This document shows positions 46,105-54,433 of a stretch of DNA of 64,000 nt, one piece after another (the first letter of the stretch is position 1; each line of letters starts with the position of its first letter). The translations under genes and the position numbers were made by a program. The stretch is taken from NCBI RefSeq assembly GCF_000375465.1, contig NZ_AQXH01000002.1:124173-188172 (forward strand), written 5' to 3'. This stretch comes from Balneola vulgaris DSM 17893 (GTDB taxonomy: Bacteria > Bacteroidota > Rhodothermia > Balneolales > Balneolaceae). Below the pieces are notes generated by a model. It saw only the letters and a list, made by a program, of their open reading frames with translations, was not told the origin of the DNA and made no database searches.

Positions 46105-47574
46105 GTGTCTGACACAGGCCTAAAAAACAATTTACTATTAACTTGTTTGTACAAACAAGTAGAGTTAGAGCAGTTACAACTGCAGATTGATGAAGCTTTA
46201 TCACAATCGAAATTAGGTTCAATAGAATATTTCTCTCTAAGTTTTTCAATACCTAAGGTTGATACCCTTGCCGTGCTTGAGCAGAATAAGGGCAAAGACC
46301 ACTTTGAGTATTATTGGGAGAAACCATCTGAAAACATTGCAATTTCAGCAGCAGGTGAAGTAGCTAGAATTAAAGCTACTGGCCCACAAAGGTTTAGAAC
46401 TGCGTCCTCCCAAGGCAAATCATTAATTCAAAAGATTTTCCACTTCTCATCTCTTGAGCATTCGAATGCAGCACCTCACCTATTTGGTGGGTTTTCGTTT
46501 CATGAACATAACGTAAGTAAGCACTGGCGAACATTCGGAGCTGCTTCATTTACACTGCCTCAATGGTCTATTATTGTAGATGGGGAACTTACCTTACTTA
46601 CTATTACCCTTGAATTGGTTGGTCTAAACAATAGAGATGAGGTACTTAGAAAATTAACAGAGCATCTCGCCGAGCTGGACGATGTTTGCGATGCTCACAG
46701 TTATTCTAAAAAAGTAGAGGGTGACACTGAATTTAAATTTGAAGTACCTACTCAAGTATCTGAAGATTTTAAAGCATGGAAAAATGCTGTTGAAAAGGCC
46801 ACCCTTCAAATAGAAAAAGGCGTTTACGATAAAATTGTTTTAGCCCGTGAATTAAGGATTCCACTAAGCTCACCTATCGTAGATACACATATTTTAAATA
46901 GGCTTCGCCATCAGTACCCAGATTGTTATTCTTTCTTGATTAAACAGAATAATGAAGCCAGTTTTATTGGTTGTACTCCTGAGCGCCTTGCTTCATTTCG
47001 CAGTGATTTCATTTTAACTGAAGGATTAGCAGGTAGTACACCACGAGGTAAAACGGCTTCAGAAGATGCTCGTTTAGAATCAGAGTTGTTAAACTCAGAC
47101 AAGGACTTAAATGAACATCAAATTGTATTGCAAGCAATCCAAGATAACCTTTCACAATATGCCGAGACGTTAATGATTCCTGATAAGCCCGGAATTAAAA
47201 AACTCTCAAATGTTCAGCATTTATACACCCCCGTTCGGGCACAAATAAGTGAAGGGGTTTCAAAAACTGAGGTTCTAAAAAATTTACATCCAACACCTGC
47301 TGTTGGGGGCTTCCCTCGCGATAAAGCCGTTCCTTTTATAAGTAAGTTCGAACACTTTGACCGAGGCTGGTATGCGGCTCCAATTGGATGGATTAATGCA
47401 CATGGTAATGGTGAATTTGCCGTTGGTATACGTAGTGGTTTAATTAAGAATGATGAGGTGCGTTTCTATGCCGGATGTGGTATCGTTGAAGGATCACAGC
47501 CCGAAAAGGAATGGGAAGAAACAAATCTGAAATTCATACCTATGTTATCTGCTTTAGCCTATGCAACAAAATGA
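46105..47574 (+). CDS. menF: Isochorismate synthase
   Basis: 489 residues; converts chorismate to isochorismate, the entry to menaquinone synthesis. Chorismate-binding signatures are all present: IEKGVYDKIVLAREL, FIGCTPERLASF, EGLAGSTPRGKTASED, HPTPAVGGFPRDKA, YAAPIGWINAHGNGEFAVGIRS and FYAGCGIVEGSQPEKEW. The start is GTG at 46105. A different product (salicylate) is possible for this fold, but the overlap with menD (14 bases) settles the role. Confidence 0.93.
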   Translation: MSDTGLKNNLLLTCLYKQVELEQLQLQIDEALSQSKLGSIEYFSLSFSIPKVDTLAVLEQNKGKDHFEYYWEKPSENIAISAAGEVARIKATGPQRFRTASSQGKSLIQKIFHFSSLEHSNAAPHLFGGFSFHEHNVSKHWRTFGAASFTLPQWSIIVDGELTLLTITLELVGLNNRDEVLRKLTEHLAELDDVCDAHSYSKKVEGDTEFKFEVPTQVSEDFKAWKNAVEKATLQIEKGVYDKIVLARELRIPLSSPIVDTHILNRLRHQYPDCYSFLIKQNNEASFIGCTPERLASFRSDFILTEGLAGSTPRGKTASEDARLESELLNSDKDLNEHQIVLQAIQDNLSQYAETLMIPDKPGIKKLSNVQHLYTPVRAQISEGVSKTEVLKNLHPTPAVGGFPRDKAVPFISKFEHFDRGWYAAPIGWINAHGNGEFAVGIRSGLIKNDEVRFYAGCGIVEGSQPEKEWEETNLKFIPMLSALAYATK

Positions 47575-49282
47575 AATAACGAACTTAGCCTTTTATTGGA
47601 GTACACAATTCGTTCGTTCACTATATGAAGAAGGTGCTCGCAATGTTGTTATTTCTCCGGGCTCTAGATCTACCCCTCTTACCTTAGCTTTTTCATCGCA
47701 TCCTGGTTTTAAACTTACCGTTGCCATCGATGAACGCTCAGCTGCTTTTATCGCCTTGGGGCAAGCAAAAGCATCCGGAATACCTTCAGTTTTAGTTTGC
47801 ACTTCCGGAACGGCAGTGGCTAATTATACACCCGCTGTTTATGAAGCCGTTAACTCTGGCACTCCCCTTATCATTGCCAGTGCCGATAGGCCTCCACATC
47901 TTCGAACTATGGGAGCTTCACAAACCATAGATCAAGTTAAAATGTTTGGGGATCAAACCGCTTTTTTCCACGAAGTTGGTGAACCGTCATCAGATGAAAA
48001 AAGAATTAAACGGTTAGAAATTGCTGCAAAGCAAGCTTTTAAGGCTACTGTTCAACATACAGGTATTGCTCACCTTAACTTTGCCTTTGATAAACCTTTT
48101 GAACCAGAAGCTGATTTTCTTTCAACAATAGAGCGTGAAAACCTAAATCATTCTAAACGTTCACAAACAGACTATTACGCCGATTTAGGCCAGACTGAAT
48201 ATGGGGAAAAATTTTGGTCAGAGTTAATTGCTGCCGAACACCCCCTCATTGTAGTAGGGCCCACTATCAAACATGAGCAAACTGATTTTGTAATAGAATT
48301 AGCTAAGATCTTAAAAGCTCCTATTCTTGCCGAACCCGGTTCCAATATTGCCAGCAGTAAATATATTATTCCAGGATATTCAGGCTTTTTACGAAGTGAA
48401 GACATTAGAACTGAACTTAAACCTGATTTAATTTTAAGAATTGGCGCTTTTCCTATTTCAAAGGCTATACATCAACTATTTGAAGACAATAAAAACGTTC
48501 AACAGATAGCCTTCACAAATGCCAAAACTTATAACGATGGAGACAATCCTCCTCATCGTACTATCGAATTGAATAGTCCACTCCATATTCCTGACATTAG
48601 CGGAAATGCAGCTAATAGTTGGTTATCCAAATGGAAGAAATACGCTAAAAAGTTTCAAACTTTCAGAAAGGAGAATATTCAGCCTGCTACTCCATTAACG
48701 GACGGGTATATATTTCAATCAGTTAGTAAACTACTTCCGAAAAAATGCTTCGTAATGGCATCTAACTCATTCCCTGTTCGTGACCTATCTCTTTTTACCG
48801 ACCATTCAGGGCATGAAATTTACGTGAATCGTGGAGCTGCTGGAATCGACGGTATAACTTCAACGGCTATTGGTTTAAGCAAAGAACTGAATAAAACGGG
48901 TGTGCTTTTTATAGGAGATATTGCATTCCTTCATGATGTAAATGCTTTACTAAGCGCATCATTATTAGAAAAACCTCTAGTAGTTGTAATCTTAAACAAT
49001 GGAGGCGGCACTATATTCAGAATGCTTCCTGTTTACAGATTCAAAGAAAAGCATAAAACTCTCTTCGAGACCCCACAACATGTTCGTATAGCTTCCATTT
49101 GTAGAGGATACCATGTAGATCACACCCTGGTCTCAAAACCCGATCAGTTTTTACCTGCATTCGAAGAATACATAGAACAACCCGGCTTACATGTGATTGA
49201 ATGCATTACGGATGCCGATGATTCAATGCTTGAACGTCATACCCTTTGGAATTTTTCAAATTCTATGAACAATGAAGGTTAA
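47561..49282 (+). CDS. menD: SEPHCHC synthase
   Basis: 573 residues; thiamine-diphosphate enzyme joining isochorismate and 2-oxoglutarate-derived succinyl semialdehyde. The N-terminal VVISPGSRSTPLTLAF, the ADRPPHLRTMGASQTIDQ segment, and the ThDP-binding GDIAFLHDVNALLSA and NNGGGTIFRMLP motifs are diagnostic. It overlaps menF by 14 bases and menH by 11. Confidence 0.96.
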   Translation: MQQNEITNLAFYWSTQFVRSLYEEGARNVVISPGSRSTPLTLAFSSHPGFKLTVAIDERSAAFIALGQAKASGIPSVLVCTSGTAVANYTPAVYEAVNSGTPLIIASADRPPHLRTMGASQTIDQVKMFGDQTAFFHEVGEPSSDEKRIKRLEIAAKQAFKATVQHTGIAHLNFAFDKPFEPEADFLSTIERENLNHSKRSQTDYYADLGQTEYGEKFWSELIAAEHPLIVVGPTIKHEQTDFVIELAKILKAPILAEPGSNIASSKYIIPGYSGFLRSEDIRTELKPDLILRIGAFPISKAIHQLFEDNKNVQQIAFTNAKTYNDGDNPPHRTIELNSPLHIPDISGNAANSWLSKWKKYAKKFQTFRKENIQPATPLTDGYIFQSVSKLLPKKCFVMASNSFPVRDLSLFTDHSGHEIYVNRGAAGIDGITSTAIGLSKELNKTGVLFIGDIAFLHDVNALLSASLLEKPLVVVILNNGGGTIFRMLPVYRFKEKHKTLFETPQHVRIASICRGYHVDHTLVSKPDQFLPAFEEYIEQPGLHVIECITDADDSMLERHTLWNFSNSMNNEG

Positions 49283-50093
49283 AGTACGCGGCATAGAATA
49301 CTCTTATACCCTTCATCAGGAAAATTCTGATCTCCCTTATCTTGTGTTATTGCATGGTTTTTTAGGAAGTGGGAAGTCGTTTGAATCATTACTCACCAGA
49401 ATGTCTGACTATTGTAATCCCATCACCATTGATTTGCTTGGGCATGGGGAGACTGAAGGTTCTGAGATGCACTATCGCTTTTCATTCCGAGAACAATCAG
49501 CCGACTTGATTAAGCTTATTTCTGAACAGCTTCAATCACCATTATTTTTGCATGGCTATAGTATGGGTGGTCGGCTAGCGAAAGGTATTGCACTACAGAG
49601 GCCCGACTTAATTCAAGGCCTAATCTTAGAAAGCACTACTTTCGGTATAGAAAATGAGCAGGAGCGCCAAGCAAGACAAGCCCTTGATGGCAGAAGAGCC
49701 GATTCTATAATGGGGAATTATCGCCAATTTGTTGATGAGTGGGCTAAGCTTCCGTTGTTTGAATCGAAGTTAGTATCAGAAGATGCGATCAAGCACATTT
49801 CGAATATTCAAAAAAATCAAAACCCCACTTGGATGGGGAATAGTTTACTTGGCTTTGGAACGGGTACAATGCCTTGTTTTAAAGATCAATTAGATCAGTT
49901 AAAAATGCCGATAATGCTTATTGCAGGTGAGAAAGACCAAAAATTCTGTCACATCATGCAGTCTATGCAAAAGCATTTATCGAATTCAATATTTCATATT
50001 ATAAAAGGAGCAAATCATCGTGTGCACCTCGAGTGCCCATCAGAATTTGTCCTTAAGCTACATCAATTTATTACATCAAATACTTTACCATGA
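49272..50093 (+). CDS. menH: SHCHC synthase (alpha/beta hydrolase)
   Basis: 273 residues; removes pyruvate from SEPHCHC. Hydrolase features are the LLHGFLGSGKSFE oxyanion loop, the nucleophile S97 in GYSMGG, an aspartate in GEKDQKF and the histidine in GANHRVH. Position between menD and menB, with overlaps on both sides, fixes the role; by sequence alone it is a generic alpha/beta hydrolase. Confidence 0.9.
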   Translation: MKVKVRGIEYSYTLHQENSDLPYLVLLHGFLGSGKSFESLLTRMSDYCNPITIDLLGHGETEGSEMHYRFSFREQSADLIKLISEQLQSPLFLHGYSMGGRLAKGIALQRPDLIQGLILESTTFGIENEQERQARQALDGRRADSIMGNYRQFVDEWAKLPLFESKLVSEDAIKHISNIQKNQNPTWMGNSLLGFGTGTMPCFKDQLDQLKMPIMLIAGEKDQKFCHIMQSMQKHLSNSIFHIIKGANHRVHLECPSEFVLKLHQFITSNTLP

Positions 50094-50926
50094 ACTGGAA
50101 TACCGTAAAAGAGTACGAAGATATAACCTACAAAAAGCTCAATGGCGTAGCCCGCATTGCTTTTAATCGCCCTGATGTGCGAAATGCATTTCGTCCTAAA
50201 ACTTTATTCGAAATGTATGAAGCATTTTCTGATGCAAAAGAAGACAATGATATTGGGGTTGTTCTCTTAAGTGCTGAAGGCCCTTCTTCAAAAGACGGGA
50301 AATATTCATTCTGTTCAGGGGGAGATCAAAATGTTCGCTCCAAAACAGGGTATCAGGCAGACGACGGTATTAATCGTTTAAATGTGTTAGAACTACAACG
50401 TCTTATCCGATTCATGCCTAAAGTAGTAATTGCCGTTGTACCGGGCTGGGCTGTAGGCGGTGGACATAGCTTACATGTTACCTGTGATATGACCTTAGCG
50501 AGCAAAGAGCATGCTATCTTCAAACAAACAGATGCTGATGTAGCAAGTTTTGACGGTGGCTTTGGTTCCGCATTGTTAGCTCGCCAAGTGGGACAAAAAA
50601 GAGGGCGTGAAATCTTTTTCCTAGGTAGAAATTATTCTGCTCAAGAAGCTTTTGAAATGGGGATGGTAAACGCTGTTGTTCCTCACGATGAACTAGAAGA
50701 CACCGCTTATGAGTGGGCCCAAGAAATTCTAGCGAAGAGTCCAACCGCTATTAAGATGATCAAATTCGCCTTTAATATGATTGATGACGGCTTAATCGGG
50801 CAACAAGTATTTGCGGGCGAAGCTACGCGATTGGCTTACATGACCGATGAGGCAGAAGAAGGAAAAAATGCTTTTCTTGAAAAGAGAAGACCAAACTGGA
50901 ACAAATTTGATAGGAACCCATCATGA
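50090..50926 (+). CDS. menB: 1,4-Dihydroxy-2-naphthoyl-CoA synthase
   Basis: 278-residue crotonase-fold enzyme that cyclises o-succinylbenzoyl-CoA. The FNRPDVRNAFRPKT opening, FCSGGDQNVR, GWAVGGGHSLHVTCDMTLAS and the ATRLAYMTDEAEEGKNAFLEK ending are characteristic of MenB. ATGA overlap with menH upstream and with the unknown membrane gene downstream. Its substrate-producing steps (menC, menE) are encoded 8 kb away. Confidence 0.96.
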   Translation: MNWNTVKEYEDITYKKLNGVARIAFNRPDVRNAFRPKTLFEMYEAFSDAKEDNDIGVVLLSAEGPSSKDGKYSFCSGGDQNVRSKTGYQADDGINRLNVLELQRLIRFMPKVVIAVVPGWAVGGGHSLHVTCDMTLASKEHAIFKQTDADVASFDGGFGSALLARQVGQKRGREIFFLGRNYSAQEAFEMGMVNAVVPHDELEDTAYEWAQEILAKSPTAIKMIKFAFNMIDDGLIGQQVFAGEATRLAYMTDEAEEGKNAFLEKRRPNWNKFDRNPS

Positions 50927-51444
50927 TCCAAAAGAACGAGGTTAACTGTGAGACCTATTTCAAAAACATTCGCATGATTCATGGAGCTTTTATAGTAGGT
51001 TTGCTTAATTTTGGCTTTGTTCTAGCCGTTCTGTATTTCTTAGATATTATTCCACTTAAAGCTGAAGATTCATCCCTAGCATATCCATTGATGGCGGGCG
51101 TATTTATTTTTTATGGAATAGCTTTCTTTTTAGGACAAGTTCTATTCAAAAGGGCTGTCCGAAAAGCCTCAGACAGTTTAAGGCTAGCGGATAAGGTGAT
51201 TGCTTACCGCGATTCAAAGTTACTTCAATCTGCTTTGCTAGAAGGTGCGGCACTCTTTGCACTTACTGTGTATATGCTATTTGGTAATATATTGATGATT
51301 CTTGTAGCTTTTTTAAGTGTGGCCTATATGGTTAAAAGCTTTCCACGAAAAACAGAGATCATTGAAATATTTAAGTTGGCCTATAACGATCAACAAAAGC
51401 TAAATAACCCTAAATCAGTTTTGATTGAACAAGTTACTGTTTAA
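50923..51444 (+). CDS. Four-helix membrane protein coupled to menB
   Basis: 173 residues with four hydrophobic segments (about 20-38, 52-72, 102-121 and 125-142) and short polar tails. Family not recognised. The ATG lies inside the menB stop (ATGA), so it is translated with the menaquinone genes. A role in the pathway is only an inference from this coupling. Its end overlaps the convergent gene at 51434 by 11 bases. Confidence 0.65.
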   Translation: MIQKNEVNCETYFKNIRMIHGAFIVGLLNFGFVLAVLYFLDIIPLKAEDSSLAYPLMAGVFIFYGIAFFLGQVLFKRAVRKASDSLRLADKVIAYRDSKLLQSALLEGAALFALTVYMLFGNILMILVAFLSVAYMVKSFPRKTEIIEIFKLAYNDQQKLNNPKSVLIEQVTV

Positions 51445-52291
51445 GGTTTAGCTGATAGAGATCTCCATTTTCTTCGGCGATAATAACGGTATGTTCGTCT
51501 AAGAAACCAACGCTTTCAACCTGTTCGGCTTTAAAGGTATAATGCCGAACAGGCCCTTCAAATAATCCCCTACCTTCTTCTAACTGAAATACCCACAACG
51601 AGCTATAGGTTAATACGGCTAGCTTGTTAAAAGCTAAATCTGCCGCCGTTACTTTATTGTCGAAGTCCACTTCTGTAACTAATGCAAGAGTATCTTGAAC
51701 CCCTTCTTGGTACTGAGTTTTAAACACCTTGGTATTTCTTCCAAATATATGCTTTGTGAATATATACACTTCACCTTCATGCCAGAATATGGCTTCAGCA
51801 TCGGGGTTAAAGTCTATGAATTTATAAACGAAGCCATCCGGTTCAGGATAAACGATAGATCTGCTATCGCTTTCGATTTCATCTTTATCACCCAATTCAG
51901 TTGTAAGAAATAAAAGTGCTTGATCGGTTCTGCAGCTACAATTATTTCCAATATCCGCTACTATTAATTCGCCACTGTCGGTGATTGCAATATCTTCCCA
52001 ATCGATATTTTCCCGTCCCTTTAATTCTACTCCCTTTTTTGGTTTAAGTACCTCTCCCTCTTTATTAATCAAGTACACTCTATTCTTCGTACCCGAATCG
52101 CCATGCACCCAAAAATGATTTTCTTTTCCAGGTACTCGAACTATACCCGATACTTCATCTCTCGCTGGTTTATCTATTCTTATATAGGCTTTTAAATCAA
52201 CGGATACGCTTTGAAATGCCTGTAAACCTGTTGAGCCTCCCACTATTAGAATTAGGATTGAAAGACATTTTATGTAGATTCTCTGCATCAA
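51434..52291 (-). CDS. Exported beta-propeller-like protein, unknown
   Basis: 285 residues with a signal peptide (hydrophobic about 10-22, cut near QAF). The mature part has short strand-rich units, including EVSGIVRVPGKENHFWVHGDSG, NIDWEDIAITDSGELIVADIGNN and FDNKVTAADLAFNKLAVLTYSS, that resemble propeller blades of SMP-30/SdiA-regulated-like proteins. A C-S-C pair (NNCSCRTD) sits in one loop. Function unknown. The start could be either of two adjacent ATG codons. Confidence 0.65.
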   Translation of the reverse strand: MMQRIYIKCLSILILIVGGSTGLQAFQSVSVDLKAYIRIDKPARDEVSGIVRVPGKENHFWVHGDSGTKNRVYLINKEGEVLKPKKGVELKGRENIDWEDIAITDSGELIVADIGNNCSCRTDQALLFLTTELGDKDEIESDSRSIVYPEPDGFVYKFIDFNPDAEAIFWHEGEVYIFTKHIFGRNTKVFKTQYQEGVQDTLALVTEVDFDNKVTAADLAFNKLAVLTYSSLWVFQLEEGRGLFEGPVRHYTFKAEQVESVGFLDEHTVIIAEENGDLYQLNLKQ

Positions 52292-52310
52292 GAAATAATG
52301 ATTTTGAAGT

Positions 52311-52604
52311 ATGATAAAACAAGAAGATACGAACTCAAAAGGAGCATTCTATATTGAAGAAGCAAACAAAAGGATTGCTGAATTAACCTATAGTAAAGCA
52401 GGTTCAAACAAACTCATTTTAGACCATACCGGAGTTGATGAAGAACACCGTGGTACCAACTTAGGATATCAGTTAGTTGAAGAGGCTTCGAAGTATGCAC
52501 GCCAGCATAATTTAAAAATCCTACCACTTTGTCCCTTTGCAAAAGTAATTTATGCTCGCCACGATCATCTTCAAGATGTACTACTAAATAAAAAGAGCCT
52601 ATAA
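52311..52604 (+). CDS. Small GNAT-like N-acetyltransferase
   Basis: 97 residues of the short GNAT type (YjdJ/NATD1-like). The LILDHTGVDEEHRGTNLGYQLVEEA segment is the acetyl-CoA-binding motif (R/Q-x-x-G-x-G/A form as RGTNLG), and LKILPLCPFAKVIYARH is the family's closing strand. Substrate unknown. The end of the gene overlaps a terminator that serves the opposite gene. Confidence 0.85.
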   Translation: MIKQEDTNSKGAFYIEEANKRIAELTYSKAGSNKLILDHTGVDEEHRGTNLGYQLVEEASKYARQHNLKILPLCPFAKVIYARHDHLQDVLLNKKSL

Positions 52605-52621
52605 ATATTTACAGGCCCTTT
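52587..52621 (-). terminator. Terminator of the 52653-53228 gene
   Basis: On the minus strand an 11-bp stem with two G-U pairs (AAAGGGCCTGT with ATAGGCTCTTT) is followed by TTTTTATTT, about 31 bases after the stop at 52653. In the plus-strand RNA the same positions are A-C mismatches, so it works mainly on the minus strand. It overlaps the last codons of the GNAT gene. Confidence 0.75.
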
Positions 52622-52652
52622 ATTTATGATGTGAAATTTAGCTTCTAAATTT

Positions 52653-53228
52653 TCATCTACGTCTTCTTTTGTTTCTATGCGAATCAAACTCTAAAGCTTT
52701 CCACATAGTATCCTCGAATTCGAACAACAATTTTTGGTGCTTACGAGCTTGCTTGTAAAAACTATGTGAACGCTCTAAGTATAAATTTTCAAATTTAAAT
52801 AAGAGCTTTCTTTGTTTCTTTTGAAGTCGTTCCAGTTCCTTTATATCTCTATGAAATACTTTGTTAGAACCTCTTTGCTTACGGTACTGGTATGAAACAT
52901 CATACTTCTGCTTTAAACCACCTGCACCTTTATACATTCTGTACTCTCTAATCTTTTTCTGAGTATCACGAATTTCACTTCGCATCTTCTTAACGAGATT
53001 AGATTTTATTCTACGAGCTTCAAAAACCCGTTCATCATCTATAGCATAATTGAATCGTTCGATTTGATTCTGAAATCGCTGCAACTCTTTATATTCAAAG
53101 CGATTTGAATTTGTATAGGTTGGAAAATTGCCACTATGAATACTTATGCTTATCGCACTTTGTGCTACTACTTGATTGGACACCATTCCTAAACTAGCAA
53201 TGATTAATATTTGAATGAAACGTTTCAT
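52653..53228 (-). CDS. Exported, highly charged helical protein, unknown
   Basis: 191 residues with a signal peptide (ends VVAQ, about residues 20-23). The mature part is rich in K, R, E and Q with long helical stretches (IERFNYAIDDERVFEARRIKSNLVKK and IKELERLQKKQRKLLFKFENLYLERS), probably coiled coils, and a basic tail ending RNKRRRR. Family not recognised. It lies divergently from the second sigma-factor operon, which could place it in that regulon, but nothing shows this directly. Confidence 0.65.
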   Translation of the reverse strand: MKRFIQILIIASLGMVSNQVVAQSAISISIHSGNFPTYTNSNRFEYKELQRFQNQIERFNYAIDDERVFEARRIKSNLVKKMRSEIRDTQKKIREYRMYKGAGGLKQKYDVSYQYRKQRGSNKVFHRDIKELERLQKKQRKLLFKFENLYLERSHSFYKQARKHQKLLFEFEDTMWKALEFDSHRNKRRRR

Positions 53229-53411
53229 AGTGCCTCCTTTCTTTTATTCGAGGTAATTCTCGTGAGTAATTAACGCACTAATCAACTATGGATTCTTCGC
53301 ATCTTAATGCTAGCATATGCATGCTAGTAGAGTTCTTCTTTCTAAAAAATATTTTTAAAGTGTAACATCCTGCATCCATCTTGCATCTAAGGCATAAACA
53401 ACTACAGCGAC

Positions 53412-53936
53412 TTGTTAACACAGCAATCTGATTTCGAATTAATAGCGCAGGCTTTAGAAGGCCAACAAAAAGCTTTTAAAGAGCTTTATGACAGGTATGT
53501 AGATAATCTGTATCAATTTCTCGCACAATTCGGAAACTCTGATGATCAAAATGAAGAATGGACTCAGCGTGCATTTATCAAAGCATTTCATAAACTGCAC
53601 AGTTTTAAACAAAAATCATCATTCAAAACGTGGCTGTTTACTATCGCTGTAAATGAAATGAGAACCGATATGCGAAAGTCTTTTCACTTTGAAGATATCG
53701 ATCAAACCCAACTTCCCCATTTTGAGGAAGAGGAAATCACAACTACAGAAATGTGGGCCAACGCAAAACAAGCATTAAGAGCGCTAAGCCCGAGAAAACG
53801 AATGATCTGCTTACTACATATTGCTGAAGGTTATTCGCATCAAGAAATTGGAGAGATGCTTGGTATTTCTGAAGTCGCTTCTAGAACTACACTCTTTCGA
53901 GCCAAAAAAGATTTAAGACAATCATTAATGTTATGA
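53412..53936 (+). CDS. ECF-type sigma-70 factor (module 2)
   Basis: 174 residues. Region 2 (LYDRYVDNLYQFLAQF and SFKTWLFTIAVNEMRTDMRK) and region 4 (RMICLLHIAEGYSHQEIGEMLGISEVASRTTLFRAKKDLRQ, with the helix-turn-helix) are clear. TTG start at 53412; no ATG lies in frame nearby. It heads a tight three-gene operon with an anti-sigma-like gene and a DUF4097 gene. A TGTAAC sequence at 53361-53366 resembles one upstream of the module 1 sigma gene. Confidence 0.9.
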   Translation: MLTQQSDFELIAQALEGQQKAFKELYDRYVDNLYQFLAQFGNSDDQNEEWTQRAFIKAFHKLHSFKQKSSFKTWLFTIAVNEMRTDMRKSFHFEDIDQTQLPHFEEEEITTTEMWANAKQALRALSPRKRMICLLHIAEGYSHQEIGEMLGISEVASRTTLFRAKKDLRQSLML

Positions 53937-54433
53937 AGAATATGATTTATTCCGAAAAAGACCGCCCTTCCGCTACAGCAAAGGAAAAAATGTGGTCACA
54001 GATTGCTAAAGAACTGCCTCACTCTAAAGGTGAGCCACAAAAAACTACGACCATTCATTGGATGAGTTTTTTACTTGGTAATGCCGCCGCTCTACTTCTA
54101 TTATTTGCCGCCATTGGTATCATGAGTACAGCTAATTTTTTTGACCGAACATTAGATGAAAACCAAGAAATGTATGAGACTCTAAACGCAGCTACTACCC
54201 AGCTCCATAGTGTTACTCCATTCCTCATACAACAGGCACGAGAACAAAATGTGAGCAGTATAGAGTCGACTCTCACAGCAATAAACGAAATCGACCGCCT
54301 CATTGAAGAGCTGCGCAACGATATCAATTTAAACGGAAACACCCCTGTAAAAGAACAAAGCCTAAGAAGGCTGTATGCTACTAAGCTCGATTTTTATAAG
54401 GAAATACTATTATCACAAAAGGACCAACTATGA
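53933..54433 (+). CDS. Anti-sigma-like single-pass membrane protein (module 2)
   Basis: 166 residues: a cytoplasmic N-terminus (1-42), one transmembrane helix (about 44-66) and an exported helical part (about 75-166) with coiled-coil character (IESTLTAINEIDRLIEELRNDI). No zinc-finger HxxxCxxC motif. Overlaps the sigma gene (ATGA) and the DUF4097 gene (ATGA). Assigned as the anti-sigma factor from order and topology, not from a recognised domain; it shares no visible similarity with the HEAT-repeat one at 19683. Confidence 0.7.
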   Translation: MKNMIYSEKDRPSATAKEKMWSQIAKELPHSKGEPQKTTTIHWMSFLLGNAAALLLLFAAIGIMSTANFFDRTLDENQEMYETLNAATTQLHSVTPFLIQQAREQNVSSIESTLTAINEIDRLIEELRNDINLNGNTPVKEQSLRRLYATKLDFYKEILLSQKDQL

